Assembly (NCBI GenBank): GCA_015680685.1
Contig: MNCI01003606.1
Span: 64,162-127,836, forward strand
Length of the DNA stretch: 63,675 nucleotides
Direction: 5' to 3'
Origin: Gnetum montanum
Taxonomy: Eukaryota; Streptophyta; Gnetopsida; Gnetales; Gnetaceae
In this document: in pieces, positions 44,175 to 56,613 of the stretch
Layout of the letters: each line of letters opens with the position of its first letter
How positions within the stretch are numbered: position 1 is the first letter of the stretch
The notes under the pieces: model-generated
Seen by the model: only the letters and a program-made list of their open reading frames with translations
Told to the model about the DNA's origin: nothing
The model's database searches: none
Made by a program: the position numbers and the translations under genes

Positions 44175-46370
44175 CATGGGCAAGACTTTCTAGAAAATAT
44201 TTTCAATCAGGTACCTATGTTGTGATGAAGTTAATCTTGGATTTAGCCATCTAGATCTCTTTTTTATTGATTTTCTTGTATATATCTACTTGATCCCTAA
44301 AGTGATCCTTTAATCATTCCTGTTTCTTAGTCTCATTTTGTCACATGTTGATTTCAATGACTAACTTTTGTCATACTGTGTGGACTTCCTCCATTGATAG
44401 GGTTCTATTTTCTCTATCCAATTTCCTTATCTTAAGGTTGACTTTAGTAAACTACATTTGTAGTTGATGAATGCTTTCTTCCAACATATTCTTTTGTTTT
44501 TCAATGCTAGTTACCCTTAAATTTTATAGTAGCAATGTTCCTTTCTTTTTCAAGGTAGTTACAACTTTAGCATGGTTATAAATTTGTGCTTCTATCACAA
44601 AGGTGTTTCATGTTGCCTCTTCTTTTTACATCTCCATTTGGATATATTTGATCATTAGTTGGTCCATGTATTCAATTCTATATTTTTTGAGTTGGTCTAA
44701 TGTAATATATCATGCAAGCTCTTTCCTTTCTACTCTTAATGCATCCAATTCTACTTGTAATCTTTTCACCTTATTTTTTGTATGCTCTACTCTAGTTTCT
44801 ACCATTACAAACTTGCCCTTGGTTGAAATTAGTTTTGATTGCACTATAGTGATATCACTTGGAATATCAAAGAGATTTTGCATCACTTGCCAAGTTTACA
44901 GTAGTTGATCTAGAATGTCCTCATGCTCTTCTAGGATCATGGAGGTTTTGGCCATGGTTTCCATGTATTTTTCTCTAGTGATATTTTCTAGTGGCAAAAC
45001 GATAACATTAAAGGATTCTTTAATATGATCTATGATTACTTCTGCTGCTTATGCTGCATCCTAACGTTGCATAACCATCACTGTGGATTTCTTATATTTC
45101 TAGCATTACCTAGAAGGATGCAACATTTTTGGATATTTGTTGTGTCCATTCTTCATCTTCTCCTACTTGTAATAAAATATAACCACTAGCGGATCTGATT
45201 GATACTAAAAGTCTACTTAGATTTTCCATCACTTTATACATACTCTAGATCTCCTTGCTTTCTAAATTTATGGTTTTAGAAATTTGTTATAGATGGCTTA
45301 TTGAGGGTTGATAGTCTTATTGTGTGGATGAAGCACTTGGTCATGGTCTATCAATAGTTGGTGTTGATCCACTAGGTCCTACTTACTCTTGTCTTAAGGC
45401 AAGAATGTTTCCAACAAGTGTAGATATAGTTTCTCCCTTAGTACCTATTGGCTTCTCTAGTTGATCTTTTTTTGGATGCATTGGTTTTGAAATTTCAGCA
45501 TAATAGACATTTTGAGCTTTGTGAAGAATATCATTATTGTATCCCAAAATTTCTTCTTGTCAGCATAGTCTTTTAATAAGTTAAGAGAATGGTAGAATGA
45601 GTTTCCCTACCTTCTTTTCCTCAAATCTGCTTTGGATTTTCAAAAATAGTAAATGAGCCATATTAGCCTAGAAGTTTCCCATGAGAATGGAACTTTCTCT
45701 AGTGACATAGGTGAAAATTTTGTTTAATATTTTAGTTGGGAAGAGATGATAGGTTCCAATTTTAAAGTAAATCTTCTCTTTTGTGAACAATCCATTGTAT
45801 TCTTTCGCACTTATTCCATACACTCTTTGCAACCATAGCTTTCTTGCCTCTATGTCACACTTGGTAGATATTTGAGCTATATTAGCTCTAAAATTTGGAA
45901 GATTTAGTACCTTGGTTATTGCTTCAATATAGTATGGCATTGTTATTCCATGTATCTTTATTGTGACATCATCTTTCTTATTTTTTCAAGACTGATATCC
46001 TTCACCCAAGTACCACTCACCATTACTTGAGATTGCAGACCATAAAGGAGAGGCTTGGAGTTTCTCTCAAATATCAACAGGGTAAACTCTATGAATGACC
46101 CAAAGTTTAGTCCCAGTATGATTATGGACATCATGGACTTTTCTTAAATGGCTTGGAAACATTCATTTGATTACATGGGATGCTATCCTTGCTCTTGAGT
46201 AGGCAATGCATTAACTTTCACTTATGTATGTTGCCTCATCGCAGCTGTAGGCTGATGGATACTATAGGATCAGCCAGCTTGTAGAGTTTGTTCTCCAACT
46301 TGTTCTCTTTCTTTAGGTTTCTTACCCCTTTGTTGTGAGGATCCTAAGTTAGGGGTCTTTTAGGAGCCAT
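44175..46370 (-). pseudogene. ORF2 N-terminal part of element B
   Basis: ATG at 46370 (MAPKRP) follows TATGATTGTAG. The domain section is the best preserved open stretch (45940-45668): EAITKVLNLPNF, CDIEARKLWLQRVYGI, KIYFKIGTYHLFPTKILNKI, TYVTRESSILMG, near-identical in layout to element A. The coiled-coil region (45060-44180) is interrupted by the insertion of element A, and the rest lies at 35485-34700. Function unknown; several stops. Confidence 0.72.
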
Positions 46371-48837
46371 CTACAATCATAAAGGATTAGTTAAGATCTC
46401 CTAAAGATTTCAAATAAGTTTCTTGATAGTTCATAATCCTCTTTCGAGTTATTTGGTTTGATCAAGATCAATTCTTATTATTACTTTTTAGCTCTAATTA
46501 AGATTGTAGATTTAGAAAAAAATTGAAAAAAAAAACGTTATTTGTTGTATTTTCTAATGTTTTACAAAGAATCTTGTTCTTTATGACCTCTCACAATTGC
46601 TAATCTTTGATTAATATGTATTTGAATGGTTAATTGGGAAGAGTTGTTAAGCTCATAAGCCATTATTTAGTTAAAATATGATCAATTCTTATTGTTCTTA
46701 CCCTTAATATGGTTTTCTAGGCATTAGAAAAATTTAATGTAAATCATGAAATATATATGTAGTATTCTCCCCCATGAGTAAGTTGGTCACTTTGTGAATA
46801 GAAGAATTCAAGAATCACATAAATTGAAGTTTTGGTGAGGAAGTTATGAAGCTCGAAAGTTTGGGTGTTAAAGGATTAGAAAAATAGCATGAACTCTATT
46901 TGTGTAAATTGAAGGAAATAAAAAAAATTTCTAACTCCTTGTGGGTATATATAATTTTTATAATAGTGACATCATAGATGCATCATCATGGCTGCGATAT
47001 GGCAAAGGTTGATACATTGTATTTGCAAAATCACTGTGAAAAGTTTCCAATATTTTGAATGATTTTTGATAGAAAATTTGAGTAAAATGGATATTTTGGA
47101 AGGTATAGAATAGTTTAAATTGTTCTTGATCATGGGTGATGCTCAGAGGGTAAGAATTTATCATTAAAAATATGTGAAAGAAGGAATTTGGAAAAGGTAA
47201 GTTAATTAACTTTGTAGAAGATGATTTGTAAAAATTTCCAAATGTATGATCAAAGATGAGTAGATAGGAAAGTAACAATGCTTACTTAAGTATTCTAGAG
47301 GTGCCATATGATGTGTAATTGGTCATCAAATATGAAGCATAAGAGTTATACAAGTTGATCATCCCCAAAATAAGCTTTAGCCCTTAGTGCCCTTGTATAG
47401 CCACACCTATAAGTGTCTATAGATACTCAAGGAGTTAAATGTAGAACATAACTATCATCTAAGACATACATGTGAGTATTACCTTAATAAAAAATAACAC
47501 TATATTATACAAAATAATCAAACCATTAAATTATGAATGTATATAGTAGTGAGGTGGAATGGGGGTAGCAAGGATTGTAGAAAATAGGACATGAGGTGTC
47601 TTAACATAGGCATAATGAATTCTATGTATGATACATGGTTAAAGTAATCATTAGCCTTTTCATACAAGATCCAAACCAAGTCCATACCACTTAACAATCA
47701 CATCGCATTGCATCATCCTAAAATAAACAACCACAAGATTGTCAAAAGTACAAGAAGTATTAACACTTGTCAATGAAGATTAAGGAAGTAGTTTATTAAT
47801 AGAACACTTTATTTTTTTAAAGGACACTTGACCATTTAATAGAGGAGTGCCTTTAGGCATGGGTAACATGTCTTTCTAGCCCAGTAACTAATGCAAGCTC
47901 AATAAACCTTGAAATTTTTAAGAATTTACCTACCTTTCAACATGGGTAATATGTCTCTCCAATGAAACCCACAAATTTTTTTTATTTTTTACATTTATTA
48001 GGTTATTAGTATGTCAACCTTACAATAGGACTAACTTTAGGTATGGGTAATATGTTTTTCTAGTGACATGGTAAGGTAGCACTTATTTTAGACATACTTC
48101 CATTTTTTTGTTAGAACTCAAGTAAATAATGTGACTTAACATCACGATAAGACTTATAGTAGGAGTCTTATAGAATCCATAAATACCATTGATGTCACAC
48201 TTTCTTCATTTCCACTTGGTTCTTCACTTTTCTATCTAAGCATAATGATCACAAGTTTATTTTAATTTTATTGTAAAAAGAATATCATCATGTCCATGAT
48301 AAGAACCTCTTATTATTGAAAATGAGTAAATAGATGGCGTGGTCTCATTGGATATATAATCAATCCTTTAATGATTTGAAATCATAGTAAAATTCTCATT
48401 GTTTAGACTACATCTTGTTTTGTTCCTTTACACTTTATTAGAAAAAACAACAGAAATATCTACATGAAAGATAGTAAGAATTAAGGAAAAATAGTAAGAA
48501 TAGAAAAATATATAAAGAATTTAGAGGATGTTAAGAATGAAAAATGATTAAGAAATGGGAAAAGTATAAAAGAATGGAAAATGTATTAAAGAATATGAAA
48601 AATTAGTAAGAAAGTTGAAAACAGTAAAAAGAACATAAAAAGAAGAATTAGTACCAAAATATCAAACTTGATACCTCCATGACTATCATTAAGAGTGAAA
48701 ATTTGAAAGATTGAATAGGTGATGAATGATTTTGTGGACATGATGGAGTTCTTGGAAGAGAAATAAAAGTCATAGAATGGTTTCAACTATTAAATATTGA
48801 TGAGAATAAACTTTTGTGGGTTTTTTGGGTGCTAAAT
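46371..48837 (-). other. spacer of element B between pol and ORF2
   Basis: About 2.5 kb with no gene. It holds a PPT-like tract (46764-46780) and a U3-like block with TATA box (46944-47020). An A/G-rich run (48480-48650) and T-rich sequence occupy the half nearest pol. Frames of 66-106 codons are chance. Confidence 0.6.
46944..47020 (-). promoter_or_regulatory. internal U3-like block and TATA box of element B
   Basis: Minus strand reads TCAACCTTTGCCATATCGCA, then CATGATGATGCATC, then ATTATAAAAATTATATATACC. The 5' LTR of element B starts TGACAACCTTTGCATATGG and goes on to CATCATCATAAATGCA and TATAAATA. The shared ACCTTTGCxATAT at the LTR start and the order of motifs are seen directly. Distance from the TATA box to the ORF2 ATG is about 580 bases. 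Confidence 0.55.
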
Positions 48838-51800
48838 TTACATGGATTCAGATGGGTATGTAGCATGGATGTTATAAGATGCATCCCATAGAGTTTGGTA
48901 CTTAGCCTTTTGTGGAACATGATTGGGATTATAGTAAAGGACATTATCACTAGGTTTTATGGATACTTGTGTTATTTTGATGTCATGTCTACATTTGGAG
49001 TACTTTTTATGGACTTCATTACTCATTTGATCTATTAGAAAATTTTGCTATAAGATATTTAGATTCATTAAGCATTCTTTTTGAGCTAAGCTTAGATCTA
49101 GGTCAAGGGTACTAATAGTTGAAAGGGTATTTAGTTCTACTTAGATTGGCAAAGCATGTAGTTTTCCATAAACTAATTCATATGGTGAATACCCTATAGG
49201 AAGTTTCTAGGTTGATCTATATGCCCATAGAACATCATTAAGTTTAGTGCTTCAGTCCTTCCTATATTAGCTAAAAGTTCTAGTTAATATTCTTTTGATT
49301 TCTTTGTTAGTTACTTTAGCTTGATCATTTGGTTAAAGGTGAGAAGGTGTAGTTAATTTTTGATTAGCCCTAAGTCATTTCATTAGATTTTTAAATGTAG
49401 CTCCTACAAAGTGAGCCCTATTATCTAATATTAACATGTGTTGTACTTTGAATCTATTCACCACATGTTTTTGAAAGAATTTGGCAACTATTGTGTCTAT
49501 GTAATCTTTAACTAAAGTTTCTTTTGCCAACTTTGTGCAATAATTAATGGTTACTATAGTATGGGACTTTCCATTTGACATTAGTGTGATGGATCCCATA
49601 AAGTTAATTTCTCAAATGTTAAAAGGTTCTAATGGTTGTATTCATTGTTGTGAGCCTTCATTTCTAGTCATTAGTCCTCCATCTCTTTGTCATCATTCAT
49701 AAGATTATGCAAATAGATGTGTGTACCTGAATATGGTGGGCCAAAAATGACCTTCCATCATCAATTTTAGTGTTATTTGTCATCCCACATAGTGGCCACC
49801 ACATGGTTCTTCATGCATATCTTATAGGAATCTTTGTTGATTCTCTTTTAGAACATACCATCTTATCAACCCATTAGCACATATTTTATAGAGGTTTCCA
49901 TTAATTTTCATATATCTCTTTACCCTATAGAGAAACTATTTTTTTTCTTATTTCATTCAACATGAAGCTCTTGTGTAGTAATATATGTCATGTAATTAGT
50001 AATCCATGACTTCATTGTTGAATCTATAATCATTGCTATCTTTGTGAATAAATTTTTATTGGAAAATTAATCTAATATTGGTTCATCATTTTCTTGAGGT
50101 TTTAATCTTAATCTTGATAAGTGATTCGCTAAAAAATTCTCGGTTCCTTTTTTATCAATCATTATGATGTCAAATTCTTACAAGATAATGAGCCATCTTA
50201 TCACTCTTGGACTTATCGTTGGTTTATTCATCAAAAACTTGATAGCACAATGATCAGTGTGGATGTAAATAGAATATCCAAGTACATAGTGTCTGAATTT
50301 TTCAAGTACATATGCCATAGCCATAAGCTCCTTTTTTATGATGATCTAATTGACTTGTGCTCTAGTGATGTCTCAGCTAGCATAGTGTATATAATAAGGT
50401 CTTTTTTGCTCATCAAGTTGAGTTAATAATGCTCCTAATGCACACTTTAAAGTATTTTTCATAATGTGAAAAGGCTTGAACCAATATAAAGCTCAGAGGA
50501 TTGGTGTCTTGTTCAATTTCTATTTTAGAAACTTGAGTGTTTTCTCACATTATTCTGCCAACTAAAATGGTGCATATTTCTTTGTAAATTCCACTAGTAG
50601 TTTTGCAATCTTGAAATGTTTTCAATAAATCTCCTATAATATCCTATATAGTCAAGAAATGACCTAACATCTTTAACTATTTTTAGCCTCTAAGTGATGT
50701 TTTGAATGAATCTAATCTTTTTTGGATCTACCTTTATTCCTTTATGAGATGCTTTATGTTCCAAAATTATGTCATCTTGAACAACTAAGTAGCTCTTTTA
50801 GAACTTGCTCTAAATAGTGCAATGCTTATATGAAGTATAGCCCATATATGGAGAAATCATCCACAAATACTTCAACTTCTATTGAAGATGCTTAATATAA
50901 GTCTTTAGAAGGTATCGGTAGCATTATATAAGCCAAAGGCATTTGGTTATATGCAAACGTCCCCCATGGACTCGTGAACATGGTCTTCTCCTAATCTTCT
51001 GGTGTGATGTAGATTTGGTTATATCCACTATATCCATCTAGGAAAGTATAATGCTAATGTCTTGCAATGGTATCCAGGACTTGGTCAAAAAATGATAGAG
51101 GAAAATGATCCTTGAATATCACCATGTTCAAGAATTGAAAGTCAATGCAAACCCTCCACTTGCCATCTTTCTTTGGGACAATGACTAATGAGCTAACCCA
51201 TTCACCTTTTGCTATGAGATAGATGAATCCAACTTTCAATAGTTTTTCCAACTCTTGTTTAACAACTTCTTTAAGTTTGGGATTTTATCTTATTTGAGGT
51301 TTGTAGTGTGGTTTAATGGATGGATTTGTATAGATTCAATATTAATAGATATGTGGATGGATGCTAGTGATTTCATCATAGGACCATGCAAATGTAGTTG
51401 GCCATTTTTTATCACTCCCAATAGTTTTAACTTTTTCTCTTTTTCAAGATTCACAATTACAATTACCAGCTTTTTATTGTTTAGGAAAGCATATTATAAT
51501 GAATCCAATAAGGCCTTGAGTTCTAGAAATTCTAGTTCGTACTTCTTTGGTATCTCTAAGTATCCCCATTCAATGTCTTCATCCTATTGTGATTTCATAT
51601 ACAGAGGTTATCTTTTTAATTACTCTAACTTGTTTGTGTCTTTAACATATGCACTCGTAATTTTGTTCAAAGGTTCTAAGCATATGTTAGATTCTACTTC
51701 TTTTCTAGTGATTAGCCATTGGATGCTATCTTGTCTAGTGATTATTGCATACAGACACTATTGTACACACATGTCTTCTATACATCTATTACATAGTGTG

Positions 51801-52330
51801 ATGGCATCACGTTTTGTTGCTCAAATTTTTTGCACACAACTACACCCATTATCATTGTATATGATAAATGGAACTCTTTGTCTTTAGATAATTTTGGCTT
51901 CATCCTCCTTTAAAATTTCCAAGCACAAGTCTTTGATTCCAAGCTTAGAGTCCATAGTGCTAAGTCATGCTCTTCCCATAATTATTGGGAATTCTTCTTT
52001 GTTTTTTCATACATGTATGAATAGGAAATTATCAAGATAAGACCAATCACTTATGGTGGTAATTACATCCTCTACTTGTTCAAGTGAAATAGGTATGACT
52101 GATCTGAAAGCTCTAATTGAATATTACTCTTCTTCAATGGGTGAAGATTCCATGCCTTGTACATATCTGGTGAAATAAGGTTCACTGTTGACCTAGAATC
52201 TAATAGAGCCTTGCATGATTTATGTCTTACTATTTGGATATAGACAAATGGACTTCCATAGTATGTCCTTTTCTTAGCAAGTGCTCCTACTTTAATCCAA
52301 TGTGTTATCATCTACGTAAGCATGATAGTT
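48838..52330 (-). pseudogene. pol: pol relic of element B: protease, RT, RNase H, integrase
   Basis: Protease site ALLDSRSTVNLISPDMY (about 52215; DSR for DSG). RT with KGEWVSSLVIVPKKDGKWRV (51210-51150), YSGY (near 51020) and an intact catalytic box VFVDDFSIYG (near 50860). RNase H relic 50470-50050. Integrase with FNIxEINFMGSIT (49600), LILDNRAHFVG (49430) and a C-terminal YQTLWDASYNI (about 48900). Stops and frame changes are dense, but the order is complete. A 210-codon plus-strand frame over 51255-51887 is an antisense shadow of the PR/RT region. Confidence 0.88.
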
Positions 52331-53963
52331 ATTAAATTCCTTTTTGTAGATATTTGAAGCATATTGTTCCCTAGAGGATTATGTATGAATAGGATAGATT
52401 TAGGTGAACTTTCCACCCTTCAAATATTTTCTCATCTTATCCTAAAGAGGAATGTTTCCTAGATCATGGCTTACTTGTAATCACATCCTCTTGTGTAGTG
52501 ATTCCCCTAGTAGTGTTATTTTGTTGTGGCTGTGATGGCAGCTCTCCTTGCATGATTGGTGGTTGTACCAATGGTAAAGTATTGGGATTTTAAATTGAAG
52601 AACCATGTATTAATTGGAAGGTGCAAGAATTTGGATCCATGCATGAAATAGTGGATCTATGATGTTTTAATGGATAGTAGGAGGAAGATGAGTGGACTAA
52701 TGTATTCTTAGGAGATATTGGATGTAGAACATAGTATCTATAGGAATCATGTTACTTGTATGGATACTGTTGCCCTGGTGGTGGCATTCCCCATGCTTGT
52801 GGTTGTTGCCACTATTGTTGGTTAAGCTCCTAAAGTTGAAGATAAGCCATGCTTCCATAGTATATTTATTTATAGGGTTGTTGGAAATTACCTTGTGGAT
52901 AAGATAACCATTTGGGCATTTGTTTCTTTACAAATTTTGGATTAAGTACAAATGCCCCAGACTCTTGTAAGTGGGCCATAATAGGGCAACATCCCTTAGA
53001 ATGTTCATACTAGCACACTCTGCATCCTTCATCATCTTCTAAACTAGAGTCCATTGATTCCTCTATTAGAACAACTTTTTCTTTATACTTGTAGTTCTCT
53101 TGTCCATTTTCTCTTCTTTTCTTCTTATTCTTGCTTTTGCTTAGAGCTTATTTAGTATTTTCCTCTACTATCTTTAGTGTTGTAGTGAATTTTTCATCTA
53201 CAAAATCTTACATTCTCTCTACCTTGGTTACAATATCATTAACGAATTTCTAGATTAGTAGAGTCTTCCATTAGATCATATCTTCCAAAGTTTCCTCTTC
53301 TAGTGACTTACATATTCTTACATCTCTTTTTCTTATTGGTAGATCTCTATTTTATTCTTTTGTTGATTCTCTTTTTCTTAAATCCCCTTCTTCTTTTGCC
53401 ACTTACCAATAAGTCTTTAAATTCAATGAGCTATCATTTCAAATAATTTGCCGTAGGCATATATCCCAAGAGTGTCTCTAATCTTGTTCCTTAACCCAAC
53501 AATGATGTGTCTAAGTTATTCCCTTTGAGAAAATTTTTGTCCTAGACATCTATGCAAATATGAATAGTATCTACCCTTTGTTACATCGAGAGATTCATGT
53601 ATTCTTTATTTCCATCCTTGGATCTATTTTCTCAAATTGGATACTCTAGAGTAGGTTTGATACTTATATGTACTCCTTCCAGTTCTAAGGATCTATACTA
53701 GCTCTCTACATTATTTATGAGTGTTCTAGGAAACAAATTTAATTTCTTCCAATTATTTTCAATATTTTGCAGGGCACAGGAATTATGGAAGGCTTGAAGA
53801 TGATGTTGTGGATTTACATTATATATTTTCCTTTAAACTTTGAAATATTATTCATATCTAGTTGCTTGATGTGAGTATTCCTTATATGCTTGGTAGGAAT
53901 GTACATAACTTCCATGATGTTAATCATGTTTCAAGTGGCCAGTAGGTGTTCTTGGTAGTCTTC
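52331..53963 (-). pseudogene. gag: gag part 2 of element B
   Basis: Continues gag on the far side of the solo LTR. Capsid-like text runs about 53880-53400. A zinc knuckle relic lies at about 53030-52990 (CRVC-stop-YEHSKGCC, CX2CX3HX4C), followed by a Gln/Pro/Gly-rich tail (52850-52500). Many stops. Confidence 0.75.
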
Positions 53964-53968
53964 AGGTT
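53964..53968. other. target-site duplication of solo LTR (left)
   Basis: AGGTT, repeated at 54723-54727. Confidence 0.9.
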
Positions 53969-54722
53969 TGATGAGTGGTGAGGTACCCCTACACTCAACC
54001 ATACGAATACAAGCATCTCATGCATGATCTGGTCAAACTCCAAGGACTAAGTGCTTACACGCCTTAATGGAACACTTAAGGTTAATCAATCGCTGTCTTC
54101 CCAAACTTGTATTTTCATGGTTGTACGGTTAAGTAAGCTTGAGGTATATGATTTTTATATCTTTTATCTTTTTAATGCCTAGGCTAATAGGGAAAGGTGA
54201 AGAGAACTAAATGACTAACTTTCATTAACTATTCACTTACTAAGTTCTAATTATCCTAGCATTAGTATTCGTTCCCACTTGCTGCACACACCCTAAATCA
54301 GTGCAACGCTACTCGTTACTGGGTTACCAAGCATTACACATGTGCTCGAAGCAGTTGTACTGAATGCACTTAACTAGGGGAGTCAAGGGTTGAGAGAGAT
54401 TAATTATCTAGGAAAGAATTTAAACATTTAACAATAATTAAATCCTATTTAGCTTAGTCCATATGCTGCAAGGTTTATCAGAAAGTTCGTCTTTATTACC
54501 GTACACAAATGTGTGCTCAGGTACAATTTTCTCGAATAAAGATCCATTCACTTTGAGACTTCTATTGCAGGCACATGGAAATTATTCTAACTCTAGAATG
54601 GTAAAAATGTATAGTTTGGCTAAGGGGCTAACTCTAGATGCCTCAAACATGGAAAGCCACCTCTTATTTATAGGCATTGCAGTGCGGCTGTGATATCGTG
54701 TATGCGATATCGCAGCTCATCA
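53969..54722 (-). repeat. solo LTR inserted in gag of element B
   Basis: 754 bases, minus reading TGATGAGCTGCGATATCGCA to CCACTCATCA, with GATATC palindromes and TATAAATAA (about 54665). It belongs to the GATATC subfamily with LTR1, A and element 5. A perfect 5-bp TSD flanks it and no internal sequence is present, so it is a recombination footprint of a full element. CpGs in GCGATATCGC are still intact, which suggests it is younger than its host. Confidence 0.92.
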
Positions 54723-54727
54723 AGGTT
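54723..54727. other. target-site duplication of solo LTR (right)
   Basis: AGGTT, identical to 53964-53968. Confidence 0.9.
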
Positions 54728-55610
54728 CATTAGCTCTTTTGTAGTAATGATCATTTCAATGCTCATGATACTCTTTTTCTTCATGCATGATCCTTTTTCT
54801 TCATTCATTATGGTTATTATGCTCTTCATCAAGATGTTCTCTTCTATGTGAATATCTCTCATGATCCCTTCATCTTTCCCCATCATGATCCCTTAGTCTT
54901 TGTTCTCTCTTGCCAAAATCTATAGATGAATGTCAGGAAGAAGATGGTGAAGTTGGAGAATGGTGCCAATTGATCCTCCTTTTGTGACTCTTTTATTTAT
55001 CCCTTTTAGACTCAGTGGAGGTCATAGGCCTTGAATTCTTCCTAAGTCTGGAGTCTTTCTTATCTCTTCCAAGAGTTTCTACAAAAGCCAAATGTAACTT
55101 GATCTTAATGGAATCTTCAATGTGGATGATTGGTGTTTGAGAATGGAACCCACAAGTTTGATAAAGCTTCTTAGTTTGGAATATGACATCTTCTCTTTCT
55201 TCTAGGATAATGGTTTAACGTGCTTTTTTTCCCTTATCATGCTCATGTCTTGTCTCCATGATGACATTCCTTCTTACTTGAGCCTCCATTGGTTGGTATA
55301 GCTTGCTCATGTTTTTGGTGATCTAGTAACCTTCTTCCACATGACTAAGGTTTGACCTTACAAGATTTGCTTGAAGCATTGATAGTGCTAAATGTTTTGG
55401 TGGCAAGAAAAAGTTACCCTATAAATCTCTCCATTTATGTTATTCATCCTGGTGAAAAAGAAATATGAAGTTAGGATAGTAAGGATTAGTATGAGAATAG
55501 GAAATTTTGGTTTGCATCAATGCACTTCAATCTTCTTCATTATAATTAGTGTCACGATTCTCATTAAATTGAGTAGCAAATAGAGGATTTTCCTTAGTTG
55601 TAGAAGCCAT
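54728..55610 (-). pseudogene. gag: gag part 1 (N-terminus) of element B
   Basis: ATG at 55610 (MASTTKENPLFATQFNEN). The segment NFIFLFHQDE-x-HKWRDL is the N-terminal Gag block shared with elements 4 and 5. An Arg/His/Glu-rich, SR-like region follows (about 54960-54740, for example GERRRDHERYSHRREHLDEE). The frame is then split by the solo LTR and resumes at 53963. Several stops. Confidence 0.82.
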
Positions 55611-55732
55611 ATTAATTGTTTAATGCTTGAGTGTGAACTTTTGAGAAAATTATTTGAAGTGTGAAAAATATGCTCAATGATACTTGATACAATGAACTTT
55701 GTAAAATCAACTACTTAGTAAACATTGACACA

Positions 55733-55751
55733 TCTCTTATCATGGTACCAA
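55733..55751 (-). other. decayed primer-binding site of element B
   Basis: Minus strand TTGGTACCATGATAAGAG next to the LTR end. Only the first part still resembles the tRNA-Asp site; the position is what identifies it. Confidence 0.55.
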
Positions 55752-56613
55752 CAATGAGTAGTTGGGTATTTCAACACTCAACCATACAAGTCATGAGTGT
55801 TCACATGCAACTTAATCATAATTTGTAGATGGACATGTAAATATACAAAGAGTTGATGCTTTGTTTGTGATCATTATCTTCTCAAGTAGAGTTAGCGAAG
55901 TGTAAGTTGAATGGTTTAACTCTTAGCAAGGTATATGATATGATGATGTTGTTTGGCTCAAATTAAAACTAAGTGTTGTCATGATGAAAATTGATATGAA
56001 TGGTAACTCTAAGTGTAAAAGAAATATAAATCTTATCTAGGCTATGGTGATAAGTATCCATTTCTAGCTTGCCATACACATCCTAGGCTAATGTAACTAT
56101 CACTGAGATTACCAAGTAAATTCACTACTAAGTGAATCAAGTGAAGTTGCTACTGGGTTGCCAAATAGCTACACATTCCACTCGAAACTAATCATACTTA
56201 TACTACCTTACTAAAGGAAATTAAAAAATTAAATTACTTAGAAAATGTAAAGGACTTAATTAATGTAAACATGCTGAAAAGTAAAATGAAACTAAGTGAG
56301 ATGTTGCAATGGTGAGAAACAATTTTGATCTTTGTTGCCAATCATGAAATGTATTGGGGAATAATCCACTCAAATAAAGACTCCATACAATTGTTAATCA
56401 CCACATTATAGCCATTCACTCTAACTCTAAGTTTAGGTTACAAAAACAAACAACAAGAATCTGGCTAAGTATTGGTGAAAGTTGTTATTTCAATGTGACA
56501 GTGGGTTGTTATTTATAAGCATGACCATGGCCCACTACATTGCATTTATGATGATGTATGCAGGGCTACAATATCGTAGATACAACATCATAGTCCATAT
56601 GCAAAGGTTGTCA
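55752..56613 (-). repeat. 5' LTR of element B
   Basis: Minus reading TGACAACCTTTGCATATGG to CTACTCATTG, about 862 bases; the last CA has become TG. TATAAATA lies near 56513 and AATAAAG is absent or decayed. It pairs with the eroded 3' LTR at 33950-34687. Confidence 0.82.

Larger units (their letters stand above)
33950..56613 (-). mobile_element. Tat-lineage retrotransposon, element B, split by two insertions
   Basis: Minus-strand parts from right to left are: 5' LTR (55752-56613), decayed PBS, gag part 1 (55610-54728), solo LTR insertion (53969-54722), gag part 2, protease, RT, RNase H, integrase, spacer, ORF2 part 1 (46370-44175), element A insertion (35491-44169), ORF2 part 2 (35485-34700), PPT and 3' LTR (about 33950-34687). 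Both insertions have exact 5-bp duplications, so the pieces belong to one element of about 13 kb. Confidence 0.85.

Noticed and set aside
46958-47278. A 106-codon minus-strand frame in the spacer of element B
   Set aside because: No counterpart in elements 4 or A and it covers the proposed promoter block.
48480-48650. A/G-rich stretch considered as a functional PPT of element B
   Set aside because: It is a long low-complexity run with no LTR start next to it and without the CATGGGGG core.
51255-51887. A 210-codon open frame on the plus strand, one of the longest in the window
   Set aside because: It lies antisense to the protease/RT region of element B, has no domain signature and a composition expected from an AT-rich antisense frame.
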